From the NCBI GenBank assembly GCA_045113695.1, contig JBGUJG010000102.1, forward strand, positions 1 through 64,000: a stretch of DNA of 64,000 nt, in the 5' to 3' direction. Each line of letters opens with the position of its first letter. Within the stretch, counting starts at the first letter, position 1. This DNA comes from UBA4246 sp045113695 (GTDB taxonomy: Bacteria; Bacillota; Clostridia; Christensenellales; Aristaeellaceae). A program made the position numbers and the translations under genes. Below, in pieces: positions 44,853-52,715 of this stretch. Under the pieces are notes generated by a model. It was not told the DNA's origin. It did not search any database and saw nothing but the letters and a program-made list of their open reading frames with translations.

Positions 44853-46421
44853 TTATTCGAGGGGCACTTCGATGCCTCCGATGAAAGTGAAAGTCACTTT
44901 GGTTTTGGTGTAAACCGTTACATATTGCACCAGCGATGACCAGAGACTCTCGTCAAAGGTCATAAGCTCAAAGTCAAGACTGGCAAAGTTGTCGATGAAG
45001 GTTCTGAGTCCGGCGCTCCTCGTCTGCCGTTTTTCAATCTCTTCGGTGAGCTCCTTACTCCTGAGCATTTTCTGTTCGTACCGCTCAAAGACAGCATGGT
45101 ATCTGCGACCGTATTCTTCCTGGTCCTGAGCTGCACGGGCATTTTCTTTGATAAGCTGGTGCAGTTCCTCCTCAATTGCGGTAGCCTCATCATCCACTCG
45201 TTTCCTCTCCGCTTCGAGGGCGTCAACGCCGGAAACCGTCTGTAGAAGCGTCTCAAGATTGTCTATGGTTTCCTGTTTCTCCTCCGCCAGCTTGCTCAAC
45301 GCTCTGACAAACATGGCCTTTATCTCGTCCTCGGTAAAATGCGGGGTCGTGCATTTCCGGTCGCCATTGTATTTGTGGTTGCACCTGTAAATCACGCTGC
45401 GGTTGGGCTGATTCGAGTGCCACACCTTCGGCCCGTACCATCCCCCGCAATCACCGCATTTCAGTTTTGACGAGAAAATGGTCATGCCGCTGAACTGCCT
45501 CGGTCCCTTTCGCCTTCTCTCCAGTTCCGCCTGGACGAGCTGGAAAAGCTCCGGAGAAACTATGGCGGGATGATGTTCGCTCACGTAATACTGCGGGACT
45601 TCGCCCTCGTTCTTTTTGACCGTTTTCTGGAGGAAATCCACCGTGTACTGTTTCTGGAGCATGGCGTCGCCCTTGTATTTTTCGTTCGTGAGGACGCTCG
45701 TTACCGCCGATATCGTCCAGTGCGTAAGCCCGGTGGCCGTTTTCCTGCCAAGCCGCTCCAGCTCTTTCGTGATGGCGTAGATGGAAAGCCCTGAGAGGTA
45801 GAGCTTGTAGATGAGGCGTACCGTTTCGGCTTCTTCCTCGTTGATGACGAAATCTTTGTCATAGCCGAGGAAACGGGTGTAAGCCACGCTGGCTTTCCCA
45901 TCTGCGAAGGACTTACGCTTTCCCCAGGTCGTGTTCTCCGATATGCTCCGGCTCTCCTCCTGTGCAAGGCTGGACATGATGCTGATCAGAAGCTCCCCTT
46001 TGGAGTCGAATGTCCAGATATTTTCCTTCTCGAAAAAGACCTCAGTTCCATGCTCCTTCAGCTTTCTGATGGTCGTAAGGCTGTCGACCGTGTTTCTGGC
46101 GAACCTGCTGATCGACTTGGTTATGATCAGATCAATCTTCCCGGCCAGCGCGTCCGCGATCATGCTGTTGAAACCGTCACGGTGACGGGTATTCGTCGCC
46201 GTGATGCCTTCATCGCTGTACATGCCTACGAATTCCCAGTCACTCCGCCCTGTGATGTAGTTCCGGTAGTAATCCATCTGCGCGGCGTAGCTGGACTGCT
46301 GCTCCTCAAGGTCTGTAGAAACACGCGCATACCCGGCGACCTTGCGCTTAGTGGCTTCATAAACCGGCGCTGAGGTGAATCTGTTCAGCGTCGCGGGGAT
46401 TGCCGTTACTCTCTTTGCCAT
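44853..46421 (-). CDS. Large serine recombinase 1
   Basis: Seen: 522 residues. Resolvase catalytic domain with the nucleophile in AGYARVSTD (about 31-39), DEGITATNTRHRDGF, and the helix IDLIITKSISRFARNTVD. The Recombinase domain follows (LTHWTISAVTSVLTNEKYKGD), then a zinc ribbon (KLKCGDCGGWYG ... YRCNHK) and a coiled coil (about 390-480), the four-part plan of phage integrases such as phiC31 and TP901. Start overlaps the previous stop by 16 bases. Together with its partner it should integrate and excise the element at comM. Confidence 0.93.
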   Translation of the reverse strand: MAKRVTAIPATLNRFTSAPVYEATKRKVAGYARVSTDLEEQQSSYAAQMDYYRNYITGRSDWEFVGMYSDEGITATNTRHRDGFNSMIADALAGKIDLIITKSISRFARNTVDSLTTIRKLKEHGTEVFFEKENIWTFDSKGELLISIMSSLAQEESRSISENTTWGKRKSFADGKASVAYTRFLGYDKDFVINEEEAETVRLIYKLYLSGLSIYAITKELERLGRKTATGLTHWTISAVTSVLTNEKYKGDAMLQKQYTVDFLQKTVKKNEGEVPQYYVSEHHPAIVSPELFQLVQAELERRRKGPRQFSGMTIFSSKLKCGDCGGWYGPKVWHSNQPNRSVIYRCNHKYNGDRKCTTPHFTEDEIKAMFVRALSKLAEEKQETIDNLETLLQTVSGVDALEAERKRVDDEATAIEEELHQLIKENARAAQDQEEYGRRYHAVFERYEQKMLRSKELTEEIEKRQTRSAGLRTFIDNFASLDFELMTFDESLWSSLVQYVTVYTKTKVTFTFIGGIEVPLE

Positions 46422-47920
46422 ACCTGCACCGTCCCGTCTTTCATCTCATACCGGATGCTGTCGCAGAACACGACCGCCCGGTTTACCGTCTCCACAAAAT
46501 CAGCCTCGGGCTCTGGGGTTTTAAGAATCGCCGCAGTCGCCTCGAGCAGTTCCGTTTCGTGCAAATGCTTCAAGCCACATCCGCTTCGCGGCCCCATGCA
46601 GCCCCAGGCGTGTACCCGGCTGCCTTTTCGATCTTTCCATGTATCCCTGCCAAGTATCGCTCCGCAGTCCCCGCATATCAGTTTCCCGGTAAAGCCCTTC
46701 TTGTGGTTGAACCTTCCGTACTCGCGCTTCACCGTTTTCGTCCTGCTGTCAACAAGATGAAACTCGATGCGGTTGCCGAAGATAAGGATTCCCTTTACCC
46801 GCTTCCTGAAATCCTCGTCTGCGAGAGGACCGACAGCCTCCACAGACGCTTCATTCAGTTCTGACTCCTGCAGCGGGAACATATCGCAAGCCTCCGCGCC
46901 TTTCCTTTCCCGCGTATTGCAGCACCAGATTTTTCTGCCTTGCCGGGTGCGCCTACTGACGCCACAACCGCACCATCCGCACTTCACAAGTCCTGAGAAC
47001 TTGGTAAGTACGGGGGTGGCGTTTGCTGCTTCCGCCGCTCGTTTCTGCCGGATTGTCTGGGCTTGTTCATATTCCTCCATCGTGATCAGTGGCTCAAACA
47101 TGTCCTCAACGGCATACCTGGGAAGTTCGCCCTTGTTGTGCTTGCGCACATGGTTTTCGTCGATGTAGTTTTTCTGGAGAATCATCGTACCCGTGTAGGA
47201 AATGTTGGAAATGATGTCCTTGACCGTGTAATCCTTGATCGGCAGCCCATTCTGGCCTGTGATTCCTCTTTCGGTCAGGGACTTGGCGATAGCGTAGGCC
47301 GGTTCGCCCTTGAGGTAGCGCCGGAAAATCTCCCGCACAACCTCGCCCTGCTTCGGGATGATTCTGAACATCTCCCCTTCCCAGCGGTAACCGTATGGGG
47401 CTTTATGTCCGTTCGGTATGCCTTCTTCGAAACGCTTTCTGGTAGCCCATTTCACGTTAGCCGAAAGGCTTTCACTCTCGGCCTGCGCGAAGGACGCGAG
47501 CAGCGTCAGCAGGATTTCGCCATCGGAAGTGAAGGTGGAAACCCCTTCACGTTCAAACTGCACCTCCACGCCTATGGCTTTCAGGTGCCGAACCGATCTC
47601 AGGCAGTCCACGGTGTCACGGGCGAACCTGCTGACCGATTTTGCGAGGATCAGGTCGATCTTTCCCGCATCACAATCAGCCATGAGCCGATTGAACTCGC
47701 CGCGTTTCGATGTGCCGGTGCCGCTTATGCCTTCATCTGCGTAAACCCCGGCGTATTCCCATTCGGGATTGCTCTGGATCAGCTTGCTGTAATGGCTCAC
47801 CTGCGCCGACAAGGAATGAAGCAGCATTTCCGTTTCCATTGAAACGCGGGCGTATGCGGCCACCCGTTTCTTAGGCGGAAGCGTCACGGAAGGAACCGTG
47901 ATTTTGCTTACTGTAGGCAC
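46406..47920 (-). CDS. Large serine recombinase 2, with two zinc ribbons
   Basis: Seen: about 504 residues. Catalytic domain with AAYARVSME, YADEGISGTGTSKRGEF, and ILAKSVSRFARDTVD; Recombinase domain (LPIKDYTVKDIISNISYTGT). A first zinc ribbon (GLVKCGWCGCGV ... WCCNTR) and a second (GKLICGDCGAIL ... WGCMGPRSGCG) follow; the usual coiled coil is short or absent. The GTG at 47920 has a perfect AAGGAGG eight bases upstream, so I prefer it to the ATG at 47944. Tandem pairs like this occur in clostridial elements where both proteins may be needed. Confidence 0.92.
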   Translation of the reverse strand: MPTVSKITVPSVTLPPKKRVAAYARVSMETEMLLHSLSAQVSHYSKLIQSNPEWEYAGVYADEGISGTGTSKRGEFNRLMADCDAGKIDLILAKSVSRFARDTVDCLRSVRHLKAIGVEVQFEREGVSTFTSDGEILLTLLASFAQAESESLSANVKWATRKRFEEGIPNGHKAPYGYRWEGEMFRIIPKQGEVVREIFRRYLKGEPAYAIAKSLTERGITGQNGLPIKDYTVKDIISNISYTGTMILQKNYIDENHVRKHNKGELPRYAVEDMFEPLITMEEYEQAQTIRQKRAAEAANATPVLTKFSGLVKCGWCGCGVSRRTRQGRKIWCCNTRERKGAEACDMFPLQESELNEASVEAVGPLADEDFRKRVKGILIFGNRIEFHLVDSRTKTVKREYGRFNHKKGFTGKLICGDCGAILGRDTWKDRKGSRVHAWGCMGPRSGCGLKHLHETELLEATAAILKTPEPEADFVETVNRAVVFCDSIRYEMKDGTVQVWQRE

Positions 47921-47962
47921 TTGCCTCACCTCCTTGGCGGACATATTCCCGTAGTATCAAAA

Positions 47963-48139
47963 TTAAGTCAAGTCAATTTCGGCGAACAAATTACCAATTA
48001 CGGGATCGTACTTCTGTCGCATTTTTGTATCAAATTCAGCGTACTCGTCCTTTGATATCAGCCCCTGTTCGAGCATCTCCTGTGCTTTTTTCATGGTCAG
48101 CTGATATACGATTTCTCCGCGTCCTTTTTCCTTATCCAA
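47963..48139 (-). CDS. SHOCT-domain-like small protein
   Basis: Seen: about 58 residues ending MKKAQEMLEQGLISKDEYAEFDTK, the short SHOCT-type helical pair, then MRQKYDPVIGNLF. Such small proteins commonly precede serine recombinases in clostridial elements. The likely start is a TTG at 48139, which overlaps the preceding gene by eight bases; a shorter ATG start exists but lacks a site. Confidence 0.65.
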   Translation of the reverse strand: MDKEKGRGEIVYQLTMKKAQEMLEQGLISKDEYAEFDTKMRQKYDPVIGNLFAEIDLT

Positions 48140-48545
48140 ACCTGCGCACCCCGAATCTGTCCTCGATATAGCATGCATGGCAGCAGTATTTCCTGTGGGC
48201 GTTCCCGTATGCTGTGAACGGCTTTCCACATTTCTGACAGACGAATTCGTAGTTGGCTTTGCGGTTGACCTGGTCCAGATGCCCGTTCCACCAAGTGTTG
48301 CGGCAGGCGTCACTACAGAACTTTCTCGGTTTCCTCCCCGGCAGTCTCACCAGACGTGCGCCACAGCACATGCAGAGGAGCGCCTCGTCTTCTGTGTCAG
48401 ACTTGGCGGCAACACCTCCCACTCCGCTTCGCTGACAGAAGGCTTTCACCGTGGTCGCCTTTATGCCAGTCAGCTGGCTTATCTGCCCATAGCTACATCC
48501 GTTCTTGCGGTACTCGATGATGGCCTTGCCCTGCTCTTTCGTCAT
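48132..48545 (-). CDS. HTH / zinc-finger protein of the recombinase cassette
   Basis: Seen: 137 residues. Residues 1-35 form a helix-turn-helix (KAIIEYRKNGCSYGQISQLTGIK), with two cysteine-rich modules: CMCCGARLV...RKFCSDACRN and CQKCGKPF...KYCCHACY. These proteins, often labelled sigma-70-like, head clostridial recombinase operons; probably DNA-binding and regulatory. The ATG at 48545 has GGAGG eight bases upstream. Its leader is part of a 71-base direct repeat (48550-48620 and 51809-51879). Confidence 0.75.
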   Translation of the reverse strand: MTKEQGKAIIEYRKNGCSYGQISQLTGIKATTVKAFCQRSGVGGVAAKSDTEDEALLCMCCGARLVRLPGRKPRKFCSDACRNTWWNGHLDQVNRKANYEFVCQKCGKPFTAYGNAHRKYCCHACYIEDRFGVRRFG

Positions 48546-48549
48546 TTTC

Positions 48550-48620
48550 TCCACCTCCGAATCTGAAGAGGTCTTTCCTCTCCTGAACGCTTACAGAGAA
48601 AAGAGGGGCGTTTTGACGAA
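48550..48620. repeat. 71-base direct repeat, copy A (leader of the HTH gene)
   Basis: It matches 51809-51879 with three mismatches by eye. It includes the GGAGG site of the HTH gene and the sequence further upstream. The two copies bracket the TPR cargo gene. Confidence 0.85.
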
Positions 48621-48628
48621 AAATCAGT

Positions 48629-48678
48629 GCAAAAAAATAAAAGCCTGTAGGCAAACCCTGAAAGGGTGTCTACAGGCT
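48629..48678 (-). terminator. Intrinsic terminator after the TPR protein gene
   Basis: Stem AGCCTGTAG/CTACAGGCT with inner ACCCT/AGGGT, followed on the minus strand by TTTTATTTTTTT. It is very similar in sequence to the terminator at 55106-55143. Confidence 0.9.
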
Positions 48679-48718
48679 ATCATGATTTTATGTAGTTATA
48701 TCCTTGCTGGTTCCTGGA

Positions 48719-51619
48719 TTACCAAAGTTGTCCGTAAACTTCAAAGTTCTCTGTTATAATCTCATTATTGACATTAATCTCAAATGTCGTTGTTTTTCCC
48801 GCTTTCAAGCTATTGATATATCCTGTATCCCCGGCCAAAAGATTGCCTTGGTCATCACGGAACACTACCGTAATAGCAGCCATATCAACATCATAAGAGT
48901 TGGGGTTGTAGATTTCGCCAATCACAGAAGGGAACCAACGATCTTGTTTAATGCGGGCACTTTTTACTTCCAGTGGCAAATATTCCGCATGCTCTAAGCG
49001 ATTCGGTTTAACTACATGCCAATCATCAGCAGGTTCAACAAATTCAACATCGATACTTGCCGGAACTTCGTCAACTGATCCCCCAAGCCCTGCCCAAACG
49101 AGGTCTTGGCCTGGGTAAATCACATTCATAACCTGAGAATCCGCACTAATCAATCCTCCGCTATTATCACGTGCAGTTATTCGTATTTCCGGAAACTGCA
49201 CAGCCATATCGGACATATTATTGTGCAGGATGACTGAGTAATAGTAATAACCATTAACAGGAGCAAAACCGAATTCTTTTACTGAAACCATCTCTGTGGT
49301 TTCATCATCACTGATTTCATAGTTTTCTTCTTTATTTGTAAACGTGGATGGATCATATTCACCATAATTCGAATTATACAAGAAATCATCTAACCCAAAG
49401 ATTAATGCGCCCGCTTTCATTACAGAGCTATACCCCATATATACTCCGTAAACTCTTACCGAATCTCCTTCTTCAGGCAATGTGTAGTCCATTGTTTGGT
49501 CATACAGAGCATAAAACTGTTTTCTTCCATCCTCGGTATTCAACAATGGATCATTGTTATAAGTCAACAAATAGTCGGGGGACATAACTTGGAAAAAGGC
49601 AGGCCCATACTCTGTTGACAGCATAATGATTTGAGGAGAATTATTGAAAGCCTCACCGTCTGAGTATACTTTTGTTACTGTTCCATCAACGTAGGTTGGG
49701 AGACCTGCGTAGCCATTTTCAGACGCTGGAGTCGTATAGCAGATGATAGGCAGCGGGATGGCATACTGCTTGAGGGATGATGTAAATGCTTTCGGATATT
49801 CCTCATAAGCCGTTTCTTCTGAGAGATGGACATCAATCTCTTTTTCGGCGGCATTCGTGAGACTAATTGTGGAAAAATAACGTTGTGCGATCTCCCAAGT
49901 TTCCGGAGAATCATAATTATCATCGAGATAACCAACAGTGAGCAAGTATCCCTCATGGAAAACAGCAATAAGATTGTAGTACTGAGTCGAAGATGCTGCA
50001 TATCTTACGGTAATTGCTGGCAATCCATTAACCACTATATGTTCGGTAATCCCTTCTTTGTCTCCCATCATTCCTACAGCAATGGAGTCGAGAGCATCAT
50101 CTATACCACTACCTGTCAAATATGAGTATTTGAGCAGAGAATCATCTTGTCTTATGCCTAAATAGCCTCCAACGATACTTTTCTCTGCTTTGGCATAGTA
50201 GTAATCATATCCATTATCATCATTCCGAACATGTATCCAAGAAGAAGGAACAGAAACCACAAAATGACCGGTATTCAATGTCGTTAACGTTTCCTCGTTT
50301 GAACGCTGCTCATCAATCTTTACATCTCTTTCAATTACCGGTCCTGGATTCAGGCTGGTTAAAGCTTCAATTATTTCTGCCTCTAATGCTTTTTGCTGTG
50401 AAGCTTTTAGGCTTGAAGAAGTTCTGACAACAACTGTACCAATAACTCTGTGTGATCCCGATGACATGGCGGTACCGTCAAAGCTTCCCAGATAGGTATT
50501 TCTCCTTTCAGCATCTGCCACTGTCTCGTAAACTTCAATGCTACCACCACAAGACGTACCTTCTTTGATTACATCCAGGTTAGGCATGTTAGCGTAACGT
50601 GAGTTAACCAAAGGGCTTGAAAAGTAAACCTGTGCTGTATACCCTCCCTGCTTGCCAAGCTGATTGTTTGGATCATTATCTTCAGTAACTGCCGCCATAT
50701 ATGCAATGTCAGGAACACGAGATAGTCTATCTAATATGTATTCATCTGTTGGTGAATTAACCAACTCATATTGCTGACGGCTTGTTGTCAAGCCATCAAT
50801 TGCCGCGCAGATACTTGCATCGATCTCTGAATAATCAATTGCTTGTAATGTGGTAGTAGCTTCAATAATCTCTGACATTGATACCGGTGCCATACCGGAA
50901 ATATCAACAATACGACTTGGGGCAATATCAATAACTTCTCGCAAAGTTGTTTCTGCGGAAGCATCAAGCGCATTTGCAGTTATCTCAAGCAGTTCGTTCC
51001 CTTTATCGATGTTTCCCCTGACTACAGATTCGGCTTCGCTTACTCGAGCATACTCTGTCTCAAAGCCAACAATCACATCATTAATGGAATCGGCATGGCT
51101 CGGAGAATCTAAATACTCTCCGAGTTCCGTAAACATAGCGAGGGCATCTTGCGCTGATCCGCTTGCTTCCAAAGCGACAGCCTGCTGGTATTTGCAGTTT
51201 AGAATGTGGTCGGCACAGTCGGAGTATTCGCCCAAGGCTTCAAAGGCGGCCTGTGCTTCGGCATACTTACCCTCAGTTTCCAAAGCGACAGCCTGCTGGT
51301 ATTTGCAGTTCAGAATGTGATCAGCACAGTCGGAGTATTCGCCCAAGGCTTCAAAGGCGGCTTGTGCTTCGGCATACTTACCTTCAGTTTCGAGGTTGAG
51401 TGCAATCTGGTAGTTGCAGAAGAGTATACGTTCCTTCACATCTTTATATTCAGGAATGGTTTCGTATACACTCAAAGCCTCATGATACTCAGCTGATTGC
51501 TCGTGGTGCAATGCCTTGTTGTAAGTGCGTAAATTCCCTGTTAAGAGAAAGGCGAGGATAGCTATGATGACGAGCACAGCTGCGATGGCAAGAATGACCT
51601 TTGATTTTTTGGATTTCAC
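48719..51619 (-). CDS. Membrane-anchored TPR-repeat protein (prophage cargo)
   Basis: Seen: 966 residues, GTG start with GGAGGAG upstream. A basic N-terminus and one membrane helix (8-27, VILAIAAVLVIIAILAFLL) anchor it facing outward. TPR-like repeats follow at 35-170; two 37-residue units (LETEGKYAEAQAAFEALGEY...) are nearly identical. The middle and C-terminal parts are beta-rich: a PsbP/lipoprotein-like domain near 440-600 (GHFVVSVPSSWIHVRNDD) and an FxLYD-like end (PSVIGEIYNPNSYDVDMAAITVVF). No enzyme motif is seen. It is AT-rich and bracketed by a 71-base repeat, so recently acquired. A surface or lysogenic-conversion role is a guess. Confidence 0.8.
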   Translation of the reverse strand: MKSKKSKVILAIAAVLVIIAILAFLLTGNLRTYNKALHHEQSAEYHEALSVYETIPEYKDVKERILFCNYQIALNLETEGKYAEAQAAFEALGEYSDCADHILNCKYQQAVALETEGKYAEAQAAFEALGEYSDCADHILNCKYQQAVALEASGSAQDALAMFTELGEYLDSPSHADSINDVIVGFETEYARVSEAESVVRGNIDKGNELLEITANALDASAETTLREVIDIAPSRIVDISGMAPVSMSEIIEATTTLQAIDYSEIDASICAAIDGLTTSRQQYELVNSPTDEYILDRLSRVPDIAYMAAVTEDNDPNNQLGKQGGYTAQVYFSSPLVNSRYANMPNLDVIKEGTSCGGSIEVYETVADAERRNTYLGSFDGTAMSSGSHRVIGTVVVRTSSSLKASQQKALEAEIIEALTSLNPGPVIERDVKIDEQRSNEETLTTLNTGHFVVSVPSSWIHVRNDDNGYDYYYAKAEKSIVGGYLGIRQDDSLLKYSYLTGSGIDDALDSIAVGMMGDKEGITEHIVVNGLPAITVRYAASSTQYYNLIAVFHEGYLLTVGYLDDNYDSPETWEIAQRYFSTISLTNAAEKEIDVHLSEETAYEEYPKAFTSSLKQYAIPLPIICYTTPASENGYAGLPTYVDGTVTKVYSDGEAFNNSPQIIMLSTEYGPAFFQVMSPDYLLTYNNDPLLNTEDGRKQFYALYDQTMDYTLPEEGDSVRVYGVYMGYSSVMKAGALIFGLDDFLYNSNYGEYDPSTFTNKEENYEISDDETTEMVSVKEFGFAPVNGYYYYSVILHNNMSDMAVQFPEIRITARDNSGGLISADSQVMNVIYPGQDLVWAGLGGSVDEVPASIDVEFVEPADDWHVVKPNRLEHAEYLPLEVKSARIKQDRWFPSVIGEIYNPNSYDVDMAAITVVFRDDQGNLLAGDTGYINSLKAGKTTTFEINVNNEIITENFEVYGQLW
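51173..51394. repeat. Two tandem 111-base units in the TPR gene
   Basis: Units 51284-51394 and 51173-51283 encode the same 37 residues with only a few silent differences, starting at LETEGKYAEAQ. A recent duplication; unequal exchange could change copy number. Confidence 0.85.
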
Positions 51620-51702
51620 TGAAGCTCCTCCTCCGTGCAGTATAATGAGACTTGAGGAAAGAATGCAAACCTATTGAGCATTCGGGCACATTACCACGCT
51701 AA

Positions 51703-51731
51703 ATCATAGCATATCTTGCAGAAAACAACAA
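51703..51731 (-). promoter_or_regulatory. Probable promoter of the TPR gene
   Basis: On the minus strand TTGTTG (51726-51731), 17 bases and TATGAT (51703-51708), about 85 bases before the GTG start. The rest of the 344-base gap 51620-51963 holds repeat copy B and the nrdG terminator. Confidence 0.5.
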
Positions 51732-51808
51732 GTAATTTCTTCATACCGAGCCATTTTAATGTATCGGTATTCACATGATTAATGGCTAAGTATAGACTCC
51801 GTATTCTA

Positions 51809-51879
51809 TCCACCTCCGAATCTGAAGAGGTCTTTCCTCTCCTGACCGCTTACAGAGAAAAGCGGGACGTTTTGACGAA
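51809..51879. repeat. 71-base direct repeat, copy B
   Basis: Partner of 48550-48620 (three differences). Here the ribosome binding site GGAGG is followed by TGGATAGAATACG and no start codon for the HTH gene, so the copy is an orphan leader. Confidence 0.85.
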
Positions 51880-51897
51880 GCGTCCGGACAAATTTGC

Positions 51898-51935
51898 AAT
51901 AAAAAAAGAGGATGAGCTTTTGACTTCCCATCCTC
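51898..51935 (-). terminator. Intrinsic terminator after nrdG
   Basis: Stem GAGGATG/CATCCTC with a 14-base loop, followed on the minus strand by TTTTTTTATTG. It ends the nrd operon. Confidence 0.85.
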
Positions 51936-51963
51936 AATCGACAACGCCTGCAAAAGGCGCTTG

Positions 51964-52476
51964 TTAGTATTCGCCCAGCCACCTTGGGCTTGTTTCTAAG
52001 ACAGTCTTTCCCTGACGGAGGCTCTCCGGAACGTTCAAAACCCGCTGGTTCCTGCTCCCGCGAAAGTTCAGTTCCAGACTGCGCTCCTCCAAGATGAACG
52101 GCCCGTCAATCAGCACATCGAGCATCGCCAGCAGGGCTTTCTGGTCTTCCGTCCCGGCGGCCAGCTGCTCATAGAGGTAGCCGGTGTAACTGGCAATCTC
52201 ATAACCGGCTTCCTTGAGCCGCAAGGCGAGAGGCAGGAGTTCTCCGGCTTGTGCGAAAGGCTCCCCGCCCGAAAAAGTAACGCCTCTGCACAGCGGATTC
52301 TCGCGTACGGTGGCAAATAACGCCTCCGGCTCCATCTCCGTACCGCCTTCAAAGGGCCAGGTCTCTGGATTGTGGCAGCCGGGGCAGTGATGAGGGCAGC
52401 CCTGGACATAAATCGTCGTGCGGATGCCGGGGCCGTCCACAATGCTGTCGCGGGTAATGCCCGCCACGCGTATCAT
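51964..52476 (-). CDS. nrdG: Anaerobic ribonucleotide reductase activase NrdG
   Basis: Seen: 170 residues. The radical-SAM cluster motif CPHHCPGC lies at 27-34 within VQGCPHHCPGCHNPETW, followed by GVTFSGGEPF. It uses S-adenosylmethionine to make the glycyl radical of class III ribonucleotide reductase. Its start overlaps the small glycyl-radical gene by four bases (ATGA), so the activase and its likely substrate peptide are translated together. Length is normal. Confidence 0.95.
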   Translation of the reverse strand: MIRVAGITRDSIVDGPGIRTTIYVQGCPHHCPGCHNPETWPFEGGTEMEPEALFATVRENPLCRGVTFSGGEPFAQAGELLPLALRLKEAGYEIASYTGYLYEQLAAGTEDQKALLAMLDVLIDGPFILEERSLELNFRGSRNQRVLNVPESLRQGKTVLETSPRWLGEY

Positions 52477-52661
52477 TTCTTCGCACCAATGCTGTGCTTC
52501 ACCCTGTCACGTTCCTCAGCGCGCTTGGCGTCATTCCATTTGTCCATGGTTCCAACCAGATAGCCGGTGATCCTGCGAATGCGCTCAAAGCCAACACCCT
52601 CGCCAAGCTTTTCCCCCGTGTTGTCAACAGTCACGGCCTGCTTCATTGTTTCGTTTTCCAT
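52473..52661 (-). CDS. Detached glycyl-radical domain of class III ribonucleotide reductase
   Basis: Seen: 62 residues. FERIRRITGYLVGTMDKWNDAKRAEE...RVKH matches the C-terminal end of ordinary NrdD proteins, where R-x-C/T-G-Y-L carries the radical glycine (here Gly 33) and the tail ends in RVKH. The long NrdD encoded just upstream lacks this segment. AGGAGG seven bases before the ATG shows it is its own gene, not a frameshift tail. Inference: it docks on NrdD, much as GrcA/YfiD replaces the damaged end of pyruvate formate-lyase. I may be missing prior descriptions of this split. Confidence 0.8.
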   Translation of the reverse strand: MENETMKQAVTVDNTGEKLGEGVGFERIRRITGYLVGTMDKWNDAKRAEERDRVKHSIGAKK

Positions 52662-52715
52662 GCTGATACCTCCTGCTGCTCACGCAGACTTTCTCTTCAT
52701 ACGGTTGAGTGTCGG

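Noticed and set aside
48140..48313. Longer N-terminus of the SHOCT-like protein
   Set aside because: The extra part overlaps the HTH gene in another frame and is Thr/Ser/Arg-rich with no family match.
48550..51879. The 71-base repeats as integration sites of the serine recombinases
   Set aside because: Serine recombinases do not make long duplications, and the repeat is the leader of the HTH gene; homologous recombination explains it better.
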